Source: Acidiferrimicrobium sp. IK (GTDB lineage Bacteria; Actinomycetota; Acidimicrobiia; Acidimicrobiales; Palsa-688). Taken from it: a stretch of DNA of 64,000 bases. The stretch lies in contig NZ_JAIMCB010000007.1 of assembly GCF_025499425.1 (NCBI RefSeq), positions 124,001-188,000 of the forward strand, in the 5' to 3' direction. This document shows, piece after piece, positions 25,046 to 34,147 of the stretch. The notes beneath the pieces are model-generated. The model made no database searches. It saw nothing but the letters and a program-made list of their open reading frames with translations, and was not told the DNA's origin. How positions within the stretch are numbered: the stretch's first letter is position 1; every line of letters starts with the position of its first letter. Position numbers and translations under genes: made by a program.

Positions 25046-25906
25046 TCAGCTGGCGGTCGCCGGCCGGATCATGCGTCCGGCGGTGGCCAGCTTGCGCCAG
25101 GTCGGGACCCTCACCCGACCTGACCACACGTCGTAGCCGGCGGCCTCGATCTGCTCGAGGATCCCCCCGTAGAGGTCCCGGGCGCCGGCGATGCAGCGTG
25201 CCGACGCCGGCGGCAGGAGCCGGATGCCCCGGTCCGCCGACGCGTAGAAGCCCCGGGTCCGCTCGATCTCGAAGCGCATCAGCTCCGCCCACTCGGGGGT
25301 CATCTCGCGACGTTCGAGCGCGGTCCATGCGTCGAAGCGGTCGAGGTCCTCCACGGGTAGGTAGACCCGGCCCCGGTCCAGGTCCTCGGCGACGTCACGG
25401 CAGAAGTTGGTCAGTTGGAACGCGATGCCGAGGTCCCGGGCCGGCTCGAGTGCCGCTCGGGGGGAGGCCTCGAGGATCGGCAGCATCATCTCTCCGATCA
25501 CTGCGGCGGAGCCGTCCATGTAGCCGAGCAGGTCGGCGAAGGTGGGGTAGCGCTCGACGGTGAGGTCCATGGCCATCGAGCGGAGGAACCGCCTGAAGCA
25601 CTCCGGGTCGATCCCGAAGGCCCGCACGGTGTGGACGACGGCTTTGAGCACCGGGTCGTCGGACCAGCCGGCGGCCAGGTCGGTGAAGAACCGGTCGCCG
25701 AACTCAAAGAGCGCGGCCTCGCGAGCGGGCGTCGGCACCGGGCCTAGGTCGTCGACGATGTCGTCGGCGTAGCGGCAGAAGCCGTAGAGGGCGTGGACGT
25801 GGTGGCGTTTGGTCGACGGCAGCAGATAAGTCGCCCAGTAGTAGGTCGTCCCGGAGCGACGGTTGAGCTCCCGGCACCGCCGGTAGCTGTCCTCGAGGGT
25901 GATCAT
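25046..25906 (-). CDS. crtB: Phytoene synthase
   Basis: Head-to-head condenses two GGPP to 15-cis-phytoene. A 286-residue all-helical trans-isoprenyl synthase with both Asp-rich Mg sites: FCRYADDIVDD and NFCRDVAEDLDRGRVYLP. YWATYLLPSTKRHHVHALYGF is the usual flap region. Third gene of crtE-crtI-crtB, 13 bp after crtI. A squalene synthase is less likely given crtI beside it. Confidence 0.94.
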   Translation of the reverse strand: MITLEDSYRRCRELNRRSGTTYYWATYLLPSTKRHHVHALYGFCRYADDIVDDLGPVPTPAREAALFEFGDRFFTDLAAGWSDDPVLKAVVHTVRAFGIDPECFRRFLRSMAMDLTVERYPTFADLLGYMDGSAAVIGEMMLPILEASPRAALEPARDLGIAFQLTNFCRDVAEDLDRGRVYLPVEDLDRFDAWTALERREMTPEWAELMRFEIERTRGFYASADRGIRLLPPASARCIAGARDLYGGILEQIEAAGYDVWSGRVRVPTWRKLATAGRMIRPATAS

Positions 25907-25919
25907 CGACTGGCGCCGG

Positions 25920-27431
25920 TCACCGCAGGTGCTGGTCGACTCGCTCGGCAGCCAACCGGCCCGACACCAGCACCATCGGAACGCTCACCCCGGGCAACGT
26001 GCCCGAGCCGACCAGCACCAGGCCGGGTACCCGGCGGTCGACGTTGTTCGGCCGGAACGGACCGGACTGCAAGAAGCGGTGGGAAAGGGCGAAGGGGGTG
26101 CCGCGCTCCATCCCCTGACGCTCCCAGTCCTCCGGGTCGATGAAGCGCTCGGTCACCACCTCGTCAACCGGGTACCCGAGCCCGCCGAGGCGGGCCACCA
26201 GCGTGTCGCGGAAATGATCCCGCTGGCGCCCCCAGTCGATGCGGCCGTCGAGGTTCGGGGTGGGCTCGAGGGCGTAGATGACGTGCCCGCCGGCCGGGGC
26301 CAGGCTCGGGTCCGACACCGTCGGCACGCACACGAGGATGGCCGGGTCCGGCTGTCGGGTGCCGCGGCGCAACAAGGCGTCGAAGCTGCCTTTCCAGTCG
26401 CCGCCGAAATGGATGTTGTGGTGGGCTGCGCCGGGCGGCAGCTCGCCTTTGACGCCGGCCAGCCACAGCGTGCAGCTCGGGGAGTACTCGCCCCGGCGAG
26501 CCACGCGGGGCATCGGCGTCTCCGGCAGCAGGTGCCGGTACACGTACGGCAGGTCGGGGTTGGCCACTACCACGTCGGCGTCGAGGCGCTCCCCGCCGGC
26601 CAGGCGGACTCCGGTCACCGGTCCGGTAGTGCCGGTTCGGCGCAGGATTCGCTCGACGGGAGCGCCGTAGCGCAGCACCCCGCCGCCTTTTTCCACCGCG
26701 GCGGCCAGGCCTCGGGCCACCGCGTGGATCCCCCCGTCGGGGAACCACACCCCCTCTACGGTGTCCATGTAGGTGATGATGCAGTAGATGGCCAACGCCT
26801 CGAACGGCGAAAGGCCGGCGTAGAGGGCCTGGAAGCTGAACAGCTTTTGCAGTCGCTGGTCCTCGAAGTAGGAGTTGACCACCGACGCCACCCGGCGGAA
26901 CGCTCCGGCCCGCAGCAGGCCGAGGGCCGGGCCGAGCGGGCGGCCCAGGTCGAGGGGCGAGTCGAAGTTGCGGTCGATGAAGTTCGGCTGCTCCAGCTCG
27001 TAGAGCCGCTCCAGCCACGCGCAGAACCTCCCGAACGCCGCCGCGTCGCGGTCGCCGCACTGCGCCCGGATCTCCTCGGTCATCGCGGCCTGGCCCTGGC
27101 GAACCCGCAGGTCTCCACCTTCGGCGAAGGAGGCCCGGTACATCGGGTCCAGGGGCCGGAGGGTGATGTGGTCGGCCATGTCCGACCCGGCCGCGGCGAA
27201 GGTCCCGGCGAGCAGTCCCGGCATGGTCAACACGCTCGGGCCGGTGTCGATCCGGTAACCCTCGGACTCCCACAGCCCGGCCCGGCCGCCGGGGACGTCC
27301 TCGCGTTCGACGACGGTCACGTCGTATCCCCGCCCGACGAGGTGACAAGCCGCCGAGAGGCCCCCGAGGCCGGCGCCGACGACGACGACCCTGCGGGCGC
27401 TGCCAGCGTGTCGGCTGCCGGCGGCCGCCAT
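25920..27431 (-). CDS. crtI: Phytoene desaturase, CrtI-type
   Basis: FAD-dependent desaturase converting phytoene to lycopene. 503 residues with the N-terminal FAD motif VVVVGAGLGGLSAACHLVGR, the GGRAGLWESEGYRIDTGPSV region, and the C-terminal signature PGVSVPMVLVSGRLAA with its FAD-contact glycines. The start ATG (27431) overlaps the crtE stop as TGATG, which rules out the longer frame extending antisense-like through crtE. Number of desaturation steps cannot be read, but crtYc/Yd imply lycopene as product. Confidence 0.95.
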   Translation of the reverse strand: MAAAGSRHAGSARRVVVVGAGLGGLSAACHLVGRGYDVTVVEREDVPGGRAGLWESEGYRIDTGPSVLTMPGLLAGTFAAAGSDMADHITLRPLDPMYRASFAEGGDLRVRQGQAAMTEEIRAQCGDRDAAAFGRFCAWLERLYELEQPNFIDRNFDSPLDLGRPLGPALGLLRAGAFRRVASVVNSYFEDQRLQKLFSFQALYAGLSPFEALAIYCIITYMDTVEGVWFPDGGIHAVARGLAAAVEKGGGVLRYGAPVERILRRTGTTGPVTGVRLAGGERLDADVVVANPDLPYVYRHLLPETPMPRVARRGEYSPSCTLWLAGVKGELPPGAAHHNIHFGGDWKGSFDALLRRGTRQPDPAILVCVPTVSDPSLAPAGGHVIYALEPTPNLDGRIDWGRQRDHFRDTLVARLGGLGYPVDEVVTERFIDPEDWERQGMERGTPFALSHRFLQSGPFRPNNVDRRVPGLVLVGSGTLPGVSVPMVLVSGRLAAERVDQHLR

Positions 27432-28507
27432 CAGTGATCCCGTCCGGCGATGAAGTGGGCCAGTTGCACCAGCGCGCTGACCGCCCGCTCGTCGAGCGGC
27501 AACGCGTCGGCCGCGGCGAGGGCCTGATCGACGAGGGAGTCGATGACCCCGAGCACCTGGCGGCGGGCTCCGGTCTGCTCGATGACTTCCTGAAGCCGGC
27601 AGACCTCGCTCTCGTCGAGGTCGGGGCGGCCGAAGCGGTGCTCGAAGAGCTCTGCGCCGGCTCCGGTCGCCGCGGCCCGGGCCAGGGCGTAGAGCAAGGT
27701 GGGTTTGCCGTCGCGCAGGTCCTCGCCGACCGGCTTGCCGGTAACGGCCGGGTCGCCGAACACTCCGAGGATGTCGTCGCGCAGCTGGAACGCCTCCCCG
27801 AGCGGGACCCCGTAGGCGGTGAGGGCCCGACCGCTCTGGCTGGTGGGCTCGACGCCTACCAGCGCCGCGCCCAGGTGCAGGGGCCGCTCGACGGTGTACT
27901 TGCCGGACTTGTACTGGCAGATCCGCCGGGCCAGCTCGGGGTTGGCGCTGGAGCGGGCGGTGCCGGCCAGGTCCAGGTACTGGCCGACGTTGACCTCGAG
28001 GCGGAGGTCGTTCCACACGTCGAGCGCCATCCGGGGGGCGCCGGTGAGCAGCCGGTCGGCGTAGACGAAGGCCAAGTCGCCGACCAGGATGGCGACCGCG
28101 GTGCCGAAGCGATCGGCTTCGCCTCGCCACCCGCCGTCGCGGTGGCGGCGGGCGTAATCCACGTGGAGCGTCTCGACCCCGTGGCGCAGCGGGGAGTCGT
28201 CCATCACGTCGTCGTGGATCAGGGCGAAGGTGTGGAGCAGCTCGAGCGCGGCGCCGGCGGCCACCACCCGATCGTCGGCCGGGTCGCCGCCGGCGCCGAC
28301 GAAGGCCCAGTAGCAGAACGCGGGGCGCAACCGCTTGCCGCCGGAGAGGACCAGCGAGCGGAGGGAGGACAGCGGCGCGTCGAGGGACGGGTCGAGGCAA
28401 CCCCATCGGGCCGCGTCATCTCCGAGGACCTGACCGATCCGGTCGTTGACCCGGCCGGCGATCTCGACAAGGGCCGGCGGTGCGGAGACGGGTGGCGAGG
28501 AACTCAT
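27431..28507 (-). CDS. crtE: Geranylgeranyl diphosphate synthase (polyprenyl synthetase)
   Basis: Elongates isoprenyl diphosphates to GGPP for CrtB. 358 residues with first Asp-rich motif LIHDDVMDDSPLRHG, second FQLRDDILGVFGD (DDxxG variant common in actinobacteria), GGKRLRP for IPP binding and KSGKYTVERPLHLG. First gene of crtE-crtI-crtB and coupled to crtI. Chain length (C20 rather than C15/C25) is inferred from context. Confidence 0.93.
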   Translation of the reverse strand: MSSSPPVSAPPALVEIAGRVNDRIGQVLGDDAARWGCLDPSLDAPLSSLRSLVLSGGKRLRPAFCYWAFVGAGGDPADDRVVAAGAALELLHTFALIHDDVMDDSPLRHGVETLHVDYARRHRDGGWRGEADRFGTAVAILVGDLAFVYADRLLTGAPRMALDVWNDLRLEVNVGQYLDLAGTARSSANPELARRICQYKSGKYTVERPLHLGAALVGVEPTSQSGRALTAYGVPLGEAFQLRDDILGVFGDPAVTGKPVGEDLRDGKPTLLYALARAAATGAGAELFEHRFGRPDLDESEVCRLQEVIEQTGARRQVLGVIDSLVDQALAAADALPLDERAVSALVQLAHFIAGRDH

Positions 28508-28566
28508 GGCTCATGCGAGCGTAAGGCAGCCTCGGCGCTACAACTACTGGCGGCGGCTCGCCACCC

Positions 28567-29322
28567 TCAGGAGCCGCCCAACGGGGGGCCGGCCAGCCGA
28601 TCCTCCAGCCGGGTGCCGCGCAGCGCCCGCAGCTGACGGCGGTGGTCGGTCCAGCGGGTGAACATCCAAGCCAGGGCGAAGCCGAGGGCCAGGGTCAGCA
28701 CCCCTCCGGCGGCGTCAGCGAAGTAGTGGTTGGCGGTGATGATGATGCAAAACACCGTGGCCGCCGGGTACGCGAGCAGCGCGATCCTGGCCCACCGGGG
28801 CCGGACACAGGCGCCGAGAGCCAAGGCGCACCAGAGGGACCACCCGGTGTGGAGGCTGGGCATGGCCGCGAACTGGTTGGACACCTGGTCCACTGCGCCG
28901 CTGGAGAAGTCCCACAGCCCGCCGATGGTCCGCAGGGTGTCGTCGAAGTGGTAGGAGGCGGGCAGCAGCCGGGGCGGGAGAAGCGGGAAGAAATAGAATC
29001 CGACGAGGGCCAGGCCGGTCGTGGCGGCCAGGGTGTTGCGCCACAGCCGGTAGATCTCCGGACGGCGCAGGAACAAGTAGACCAGCACCCCGATGGCGGC
29101 CAGGAAGTGCACGGTGCCGTAGAAGCCGTCCCAGAACCGCATTAAATCTCGGTCGTGGAGGAACAGCTGCTGCACCGAAGCCTCATGGAAGACGTTGAGG
29201 TGGCGTTCGAGGGAGATGATCCGGTGGGCGTTGGTGAGGGCCCGCTCCACTGACACCGGCTTGTCGCCGTTGATGTCGCGCACCAGCGTGTACAGCCCGT
29301 AGAACACCGCCACGATCACCAC
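28567..29322 (-). CDS. PAP2-family membrane phosphatase / Aur1-like transferase
   Basis: A membrane enzyme of at least 251 residues with six hydrophobic segments. PAP2 motifs: FPLLPPRLLPASYHFDD (region of motif 1), AAMPSLHTGWS with Pro-Ser-x-His (motif 2) and ANHYFADAAGG with His-x3-Asp (motif 3). This arrangement matches inositol-phosphotransferase (Aur1/IPCS-like) PAP2 proteins of actinobacteria. No ATG starts in frame: GTG at 29322 cuts into the first helix, and coding-looking sequence (EADLTEDTAGGSTGPARSR) continues up to about 29430, so the true start is probably upstream at a rare codon such as CTG. Diverges from the L,D-transpeptidase. Confidence 0.75.
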   Translation of the reverse strand: MVIVAVFYGLYTLVRDINGDKPVSVERALTNAHRIISLERHLNVFHEASVQQLFLHDRDLMRFWDGFYGTVHFLAAIGVLVYLFLRRPEIYRLWRNTLAATTGLALVGFYFFPLLPPRLLPASYHFDDTLRTIGGLWDFSSGAVDQVSNQFAAMPSLHTGWSLWCALALGACVRPRWARIALLAYPAATVFCIIITANHYFADAAGGVLTLALGFALAWMFTRWTDHRRQLRALRGTRLEDRLAGPPLGGS

Positions 29323-29508
29323 CTCGACCCACCACCGGGAACGAGCCGGCCCCGTGGACCCGCCGGCCGTGTCCTCGGTGAGGTCGGCCTCTCCCGAGCG
29401 GGGCGGTGCCCCGGGATCGGAGGGCGGCAGCGGGCAAACGGCGATCCATACACGATACCGACTGCTGCCCGTCGTCTCGTGTTCTCCTCGGCGTGAGACA
29501 CTTGCAAG

Positions 29509-30345
29509 GTGCGCAGTCGGCGTCGCCTTCTCGGCGTGGTGGTGACCGCCGTCGTGGCCGCGGGCGCGGTGTCGGCGGGGGTGGCTGGCTGGGCGCCCTG
29601 GTCCCACGGTCTGCCCGCTGAGGGCGGCACCGGGAGGGAGGTGGCGTCGGTGCCGGCGCTGCGCTCCGCGAGGGCGCGGCCGTCGTCGACGGCTCAGGTC
29701 ACCTCGCCGACCACCGTCGCCGCGCCGGCAGCGCCTCAGGTGCCGGCGTCGGCGTCGTGGATCGCCACGTTGCATTCGGCGCTTCCGTACTCGGCGACGC
29801 CCGGGGGACCGCCGACCGGGACCCTGGCGGCGACCAATCCCTTCGGTGCCCCCAACGTGGTCGCCCTCGTCGGGGCTCCGGGTGCCGGCGGGTGGTCTCA
29901 AGTCGAGCTACCCGTCCGTCCCGACGGGTCCACCGCCTGGCTCCAGACCGCTGCGGTCACCCTCACCTGGACCACCTACCGGGTGGCGGTGTCGCTGCCG
30001 GCGCGCACCATCACCGTCACCGATGGCCCTGCGACGGTCCTCACCGCGCCGGTCGCGGTCGGCGCGCCGGCCACGCCCACGCCGACGGGCGCCACGTATC
30101 TGTGGGAGCTGATCGCCCCGGACAACTCCCACGGCGCGTACGGGCCGTACATCTTCGGGCTGGGGATGTTCTCCCAGGCCATCGCCGTGTTCAACGGCGG
30201 CGACGCGCAGATCGGGGTCCACGGCAACGACGAGCCGTGGTCGGTCGGACGCCCGGTCAGCCACGGCTGCGTGCGGCTCGACAACACGGTGATCACCCGC
30301 CTCGCCGGCATGCTCCCGCTCGGCACCCCAGTCACGATCAGCTAG
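29509..30345 (+). CDS. L,D-transpeptidase (YkuD domain)
   Basis: Crosslinks peptidoglycan stem peptides 3-3 outside the membrane. 278 residues: signal/anchor RRRLLGVVVTAVVAAGAVSA, a Thr/Ala linker, an SH3-like middle and the YkuD domain (residues 160-278) with IGVHGNDEPW and catalytic SHGCVRLDN (Cys near 254, with its His). GTG start. The catalytic site is intact. Confidence 0.92.
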   Translation: MRSRRRLLGVVVTAVVAAGAVSAGVAGWAPWSHGLPAEGGTGREVASVPALRSARARPSSTAQVTSPTTVAAPAAPQVPASASWIATLHSALPYSATPGGPPTGTLAATNPFGAPNVVALVGAPGAGGWSQVELPVRPDGSTAWLQTAAVTLTWTTYRVAVSLPARTITVTDGPATVLTAPVAVGAPATPTPTGATYLWELIAPDNSHGAYGPYIFGLGMFSQAIAVFNGGDAQIGVHGNDEPWSVGRPVSHGCVRLDNTVITRLAGMLPLGTPVTIS

Positions 30346-30360
30346 ACCCCGAAAAGCCGG

Positions 30361-30376
30361 CGCGGCGTGCGCCGCG
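30361..30376. terminator. GC-rich hairpin between convergent genes
   Basis: CGCGGCG-TG-CGCCGCG is a perfect 7-bp stem lying 16 bp after the L,D-transpeptidase stop and 6 bp before the converging thioesterase stop. No T-tract, as is common in high-GC actinobacteria. Confidence 0.45.
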
Positions 30377-30381
30377 GGGCG

Positions 30382-30759
30382 TCAGCGGGCTTTGCCGACG
30401 AAGTGGTCCCGGTCTACCACGACCCTGGTGACCCGGCCGGCGGCCACCAGACCGCAAGCGTCTGACACCGACACGTTGAAGATCAGCCGCCGTCCTTCGG
30501 TGCGCTCGAGGGTCGCGGTGGCCCGGACCGTCGAGCCGACCGCGACCGGCGCGAGGTGGGACAGCTCCACCCGGCTGCCGACCGACGTGCGCCCGTCGCG
30601 CAGGTGGTTGGCCAGCGCTCTCATCGTGGCTTCCTCGCACAGCGCGACGACCCGCGGCGTGCCGAGCACCGCCACATCACCTGCTCCCATGGCCTGGGCG
30701 GTGTCCTCGGCCGTCACGACCAGCTCCACCACGGCCTGAACCCCGACGTTGACGGACAC
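30382..30759 (-). CDS. FlK-like hotdog thioesterase
   Basis: A 125-residue single-hotdog protein: VAVLGTPRVVALCEEATMRALANHL carries the Thr, Glu and helix of the FlK (fluoroacetyl-CoA thioesterase) group, and VELSHLAPVAVGSTVRATATL follows. The catalytic His of FlK is represented by HLAPVAVG. Substrate unknown; most genomic relatives are general acyl-CoA thioesterases, not fluoroacetate resistance. GTG start, leaderless. Divergent from tldD. Confidence 0.82.
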   Translation of the reverse strand: MSVNVGVQAVVELVVTAEDTAQAMGAGDVAVLGTPRVVALCEEATMRALANHLRDGRTSVGSRVELSHLAPVAVGSTVRATATLERTEGRRLIFNVSVSDACGLVAAGRVTRVVVDRDHFVGKAR

Positions 30760-30766
30760 GTATGCA

Positions 30767-30772
30767 ACGGTA
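30767..30772 (-). promoter_or_regulatory. -10 box of leaderless thioesterase gene
   Basis: TACCGT on the minus strand ends 7 nt before the GTG at 30759. Confidence 0.45.
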
Positions 30773-30832
30773 GGCGGGTACCCTCCGCCTGATCCAATGT
30801 GCGCTCCGCCGGGTCAGAGCGAAGGGAAAGCG

Positions 30833-32224
30833 GTGATCGAGGAAGCGGTGATCGAACGGGTGCTGGCGAGGGCTCTGCGCAGCGGAGGCGACTTCGCCGA
30901 GGTGTTCGCCGAGGACCGCAGGTCGTCGGCTGCCCGGCTCGATGACGGCCGGGTCGAGGACATGGTGTCGGGCCGGGACCGGGGGGCCGGGATCCGGGTC
31001 GTGGTCGGCGAGACGACCGGGTTCGCGCACACCAGCGACCTGAGCGAGCGGGGTCTCACCGAAGCCGCCGAGGCCGCCGGGGCGGCGGCTCGCAGCGCCG
31101 CCGGCGGCGTCCACGAGATTTCCTTGCGGCGCGTCGATGCGCCGGCACCCAACGGGGTCGACGTGCTGCCCGAATCGGTGGGCAAAGCGACCAAGGTCGG
31201 GCTGCTGGCCCGCGCCGACGAGGCGGCCCGGCAGGCGGGAAGCGCGGTGCGCCAGGTCAGCGCGGTCTACGGCGACAGCCGCCGGCGGATCCTCGTGGCC
31301 AACAGCGACGGGGTGCTGGCCTCCGACGATCAGGTCAAGACCCGGTTCGCGATCTCGGTGGTGGCGTCGGGTGACACCGGCATGCAGACCGGCCGGGAGT
31401 CGATCGGCCACACCGTCGGCTTCGAGCTGTTCGACCGCTACCGCGTCGAGGACCTCGCTGCGGAGGCCGCGGGCCGGGCCCTGGCCAAGCTTCGGGCCAG
31501 GCCGGCGCCGTCGGGCAGCGTGCCGATCGTCATCAAGCGGGGAAGCGGCGGGATCTTGTTCCACGAGGCGTGCGGCCACGGTCTCGAAGCCGACCACATC
31601 GCCAAGGACGTCTCGGTGTTCGCCGGCAAGGTCGGCGAGCAGGTGGCCAGCCCTCTCGTCACGCTCATCGACGACGGGACGATGGGCCCGGAGTGGGGCG
31701 CCTACGCCATCGACGACGAGGGTCACCCCGCGGCCCGCAACGTGCTGATCGACAAGGGCGTGCTCACCGACTACATGTGGGACTGGCTGAGGGCCCGCAA
31801 GGACGGCCGGGCCGGTACCGGTAACGGGCGGCGGGAGACCTACCAGCACCTGCCGATGGTCCGCATGACCAACACCTACCTGGCCAACGGAACCGAAGAC
31901 CCCGACGAGATCATCCGCCAGACCCCGCACGGGGTCTACGTCGCGCAGCTCGGCGGGGGGCAGGTCAACACCGCGACGGGGGACTTCGTGTTCGGGATGA
32001 CCGAGGCGTACCTGATCGAGAACGGCGAGCTGACCGAGCCGCTCCGAGACGCCAACCTCATCGGCAACGGCCCCCAGGCCCTGCTGGACATCGACGCGGT
32101 CGGCGACGACTTCGCGATGGGAGGGCCGGGCACGTGCGGCAAGCAGGGCCAAGGGGTTCCGGTCGGCACCGGCCAGCCCACCCTCCGGGTCAAGGCGATG
32201 ACCGTCGGCGGCACCGCCCGATGA
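30833..32224 (+). CDS. tldD: TldD-type metalloprotease subunit
   Basis: Catalytic half of the TldD/PmbA (TldE) heterodimeric zinc protease, which degrades unfolded peptides and trims some RiPPs. 463 residues. Zinc motif HEACGHGLEAD (HExxxH, near residues 244-249) is intact; other conserved stretches are GTGNGRRETYQHLPMVRMTN and GGGQVNTATGDFVFGM. GTG at 30833 is preferred: GAAGGGA sits 6 nt upstream; ATG at 30797 would add 12 poorly conserved residues. Its TGA overlaps the partner's ATG (ATGA). Confidence 0.94.
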   Translation: MIEEAVIERVLARALRSGGDFAEVFAEDRRSSAARLDDGRVEDMVSGRDRGAGIRVVVGETTGFAHTSDLSERGLTEAAEAAGAAARSAAGGVHEISLRRVDAPAPNGVDVLPESVGKATKVGLLARADEAARQAGSAVRQVSAVYGDSRRRILVANSDGVLASDDQVKTRFAISVVASGDTGMQTGRESIGHTVGFELFDRYRVEDLAAEAAGRALAKLRARPAPSGSVPIVIKRGSGGILFHEACGHGLEADHIAKDVSVFAGKVGEQVASPLVTLIDDGTMGPEWGAYAIDDEGHPAARNVLIDKGVLTDYMWDWLRARKDGRAGTGNGRRETYQHLPMVRMTNTYLANGTEDPDEIIRQTPHGVYVAQLGGGQVNTATGDFVFGMTEAYLIENGELTEPLRDANLIGNGPQALLDIDAVGDDFAMGGPGTCGKQGQGVPVGTGQPTLRVKAMTVGGTAR

Positions 32225-33570
32225 GCGCCGGTGAGCTGTCGGAGCTGGCCGAGCGCGTCGCTGGCTGGGCCCGCGACGGCGAGCAGGTGGAGGCCTTCGT
32301 AGCCCGCGGCCGCGACACCGAGATCCAGGTCTACAGCGGCGAGGTCGAGTCGCTGTCCTCCGCGGAGTCCGCCGGCATCGGGATCCGGGTGGTCGCCGGC
32401 GGCCGGCAGGGCTTCGCCTACGCCGGGTCGCTGGCTGCCGACGTAGTCGAGGAGACCCTCGCCGAGGCCCGCGACAACGCCGGGTTTGCGTCCCCCGACG
32501 AGTGGGTCGGCTTGGCGGTGCCCGACGGCGTCGTCGCCGCCGACCTCGATCTGTGGCGCGACGACCTCGCCGCGTTCGCGACCGCCGACAAGGTTTCGCT
32601 GGCCCTCGACCTCGAGAAGGCGGTCCGGGCCGGCGACCCCCGCATCCGCCAGGTGGAATCCGCCGAGTGGGGGGACGGCGCTTACGAGTCGGCGATCGCG
32701 ACCAGCACCGGCATCCGCGCCGCGTGGCGGCGGACGGTCTGTTACGTGTCCGCCCAGGCGGTGGCCGGCGAGGGCAGCGAGACCCAGACCGCCTCGGGTT
32801 ACTCCGTCGGGCGGGGCCCGGGCGACATCGACCTGGCCAAGGCGGCGAGCGACGCGGTGGAGCGATCCACTCGCCTGCTCGGCGCGACCAAACCCCGCTC
32901 CGGTCACCTCACCGTCGTGTTCGAGCCCCGGATCACCGCCACCCTGCTCGCTTTGATCGCCGGGACGCTCGACGGAGAGGCGGTCCTCAAGGGCCGGTCG
33001 CTGTTCGGTGACCGTCTGGGCCAGGCGGTGGCGGCGCCGTCGCTGACCCTCGTCGATGACCCGACCGACCCCGATGCCTACGGCGCCACCGCCTACGACG
33101 CCGAGGGCCTGGCCACCCGGCGCAACGCCCTCATCGAGGGCGGCGTGCTGGAGAAGTTCTTGTACAACACCTACTCGGCCCGCCGGGCGGGCACGGTCTC
33201 GACCGCCTCCGCGGTCCGGGCCGGTTTCAAGAGCGGTCCCGGCACCGGGGCCCGGGCCCTGTCGGTGCTGCCCGGCGCGACCGGACCCGACGAGATCCTG
33301 GCGTCGGTCGGCGACGGGCTGCTGGTGCAGTCGGTGTCGGGCCTGCACTCGGGTGTCAACCCGGTCAGCGGCGACTTCTCTGTCGGCGCCGAAGGGATGC
33401 TCATCGAGGGCGGCGCCATCGGGCGCCCGGTCCGGGAGCTGACCATCGCGTCGACCCTGCAGCGGATGCTGCAGGACATCGTCGCCATCGGCAACGACAT
33501 CGAGCGGCTCCCGTCGTCCGCGACGGGCGTCACGTTGGCCATCGCCGATGTGTCGATGAGCGGGGCGTAG
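32221..33570 (+). CDS. pmbA: PmbA/TldE-type partner protein
   Basis: A 449-residue TldD/PmbA family protein lacking an HExxxH motif, as expected for the non-metal-binding subunit. Family parts: YSGEVESLSSAESAGIGIRV, AYGATAYDAEGLATRRNALI, and the C-terminal LHSGVNPVSGDFSVGAEG. Coupled to tldD through ATGA. Forms the closed protease chamber with TldD. No RiPP precursor or modification enzyme is nearby, so a housekeeping peptide-clearing role is the default reading. Confidence 0.93.
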   Translation: MSAGELSELAERVAGWARDGEQVEAFVARGRDTEIQVYSGEVESLSSAESAGIGIRVVAGGRQGFAYAGSLAADVVEETLAEARDNAGFASPDEWVGLAVPDGVVAADLDLWRDDLAAFATADKVSLALDLEKAVRAGDPRIRQVESAEWGDGAYESAIATSTGIRAAWRRTVCYVSAQAVAGEGSETQTASGYSVGRGPGDIDLAKAASDAVERSTRLLGATKPRSGHLTVVFEPRITATLLALIAGTLDGEAVLKGRSLFGDRLGQAVAAPSLTLVDDPTDPDAYGATAYDAEGLATRRNALIEGGVLEKFLYNTYSARRAGTVSTASAVRAGFKSGPGTGARALSVLPGATGPDEILASVGDGLLVQSVSGLHSGVNPVSGDFSVGAEGMLIEGGAIGRPVRELTIASTLQRMLQDIVAIGNDIERLPSSATGVTLAIADVSMSGA

Positions 33571-33576
33571 GCCGCC

Positions 33577-34059
33577 ATGTTCCTCAAACGGCGGGTGGCG
33601 CGCGTGGTGCTGCTCGATCCCGACGACCAGGTCCTGCTCATCCGCTCGTCGGACCCGATCGACCCGAGGATCCCAGGATGGTGGGAGCTGCCAGGGGGCG
33701 GCATCCACCCCGGGGAGCCCACCGAGCAGGCGGCGCTGCGGGAGCTGCACGAGGAGACCGGGCTGGCCGCGGAAACCATCTCCGGGCCGGTGTGGCTGCA
33801 GCATGTCAGCTTCGAGTTCGCCGGCATGCGCTTCGACCAGCACGAGACGGTGCACGTGGCCCGCGGGCAGGGCGGCGAGTACCGCCCGGCGGGCTTGGAG
33901 GCGATCGAGGCCGCCGCGATGGAAGGGGCTCGGTGGTGGCCGCCTCACGCCCTCGGCGGGCTGGACCGAATCATCCCGCCGTGGCTGGCGGAGCAGCTGC
34001 CGGCGGTGCTGGCCGCCGGCTTTCCGGCCGAGCCGATCGACCTCGGGCACGTCGACTGA
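33577..34059 (+). CDS. Nudix hydrolase
   Basis: A 160-residue protein with a complete Nudix box (GGGIHPGEPTEQAALRELHEETGL, residues about 40-62), including the REx2EE metal-binding helix. Cleaves a nucleoside diphosphate linked to X; substrate not deducible. Begins 6 bp after pmbA, so it is probably the third gene of that operon. Confidence 0.92.
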   Translation: MFLKRRVARVVLLDPDDQVLLIRSSDPIDPRIPGWWELPGGGIHPGEPTEQAALRELHEETGLAAETISGPVWLQHVSFEFAGMRFDQHETVHVARGQGGEYRPAGLEAIEAAAMEGARWWPPHALGGLDRIIPPWLAEQLPAVLAAGFPAEPIDLGHVD

Positions 34060-34147
34060 CGCCCCGCTGGCGGCCCGGAACTCCGGGCGCGCGGCCATCT
34101 AATGTGACGTCGAAGGCAAGCAGCATCGAACGATGGGGGAGGAAGAC

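Noticed and set aside
27432..28406. Extension of crtI through crtE frame
   Set aside because: crtE is intact in another frame, and TGATG coupling fixes the crtI start at 27431.
30382..30759. Fluoroacetate resistance gene
   Set aside because: FlK-like fold only; no fluorometabolite genes in the window, and this family is mostly general thioesterases.
31936..34098. 720-codon minus-strand frame opposite tldD/pmbA/Nudix
   Set aside because: Complement shadow; no motif, and the plus-strand genes are tightly coupled.
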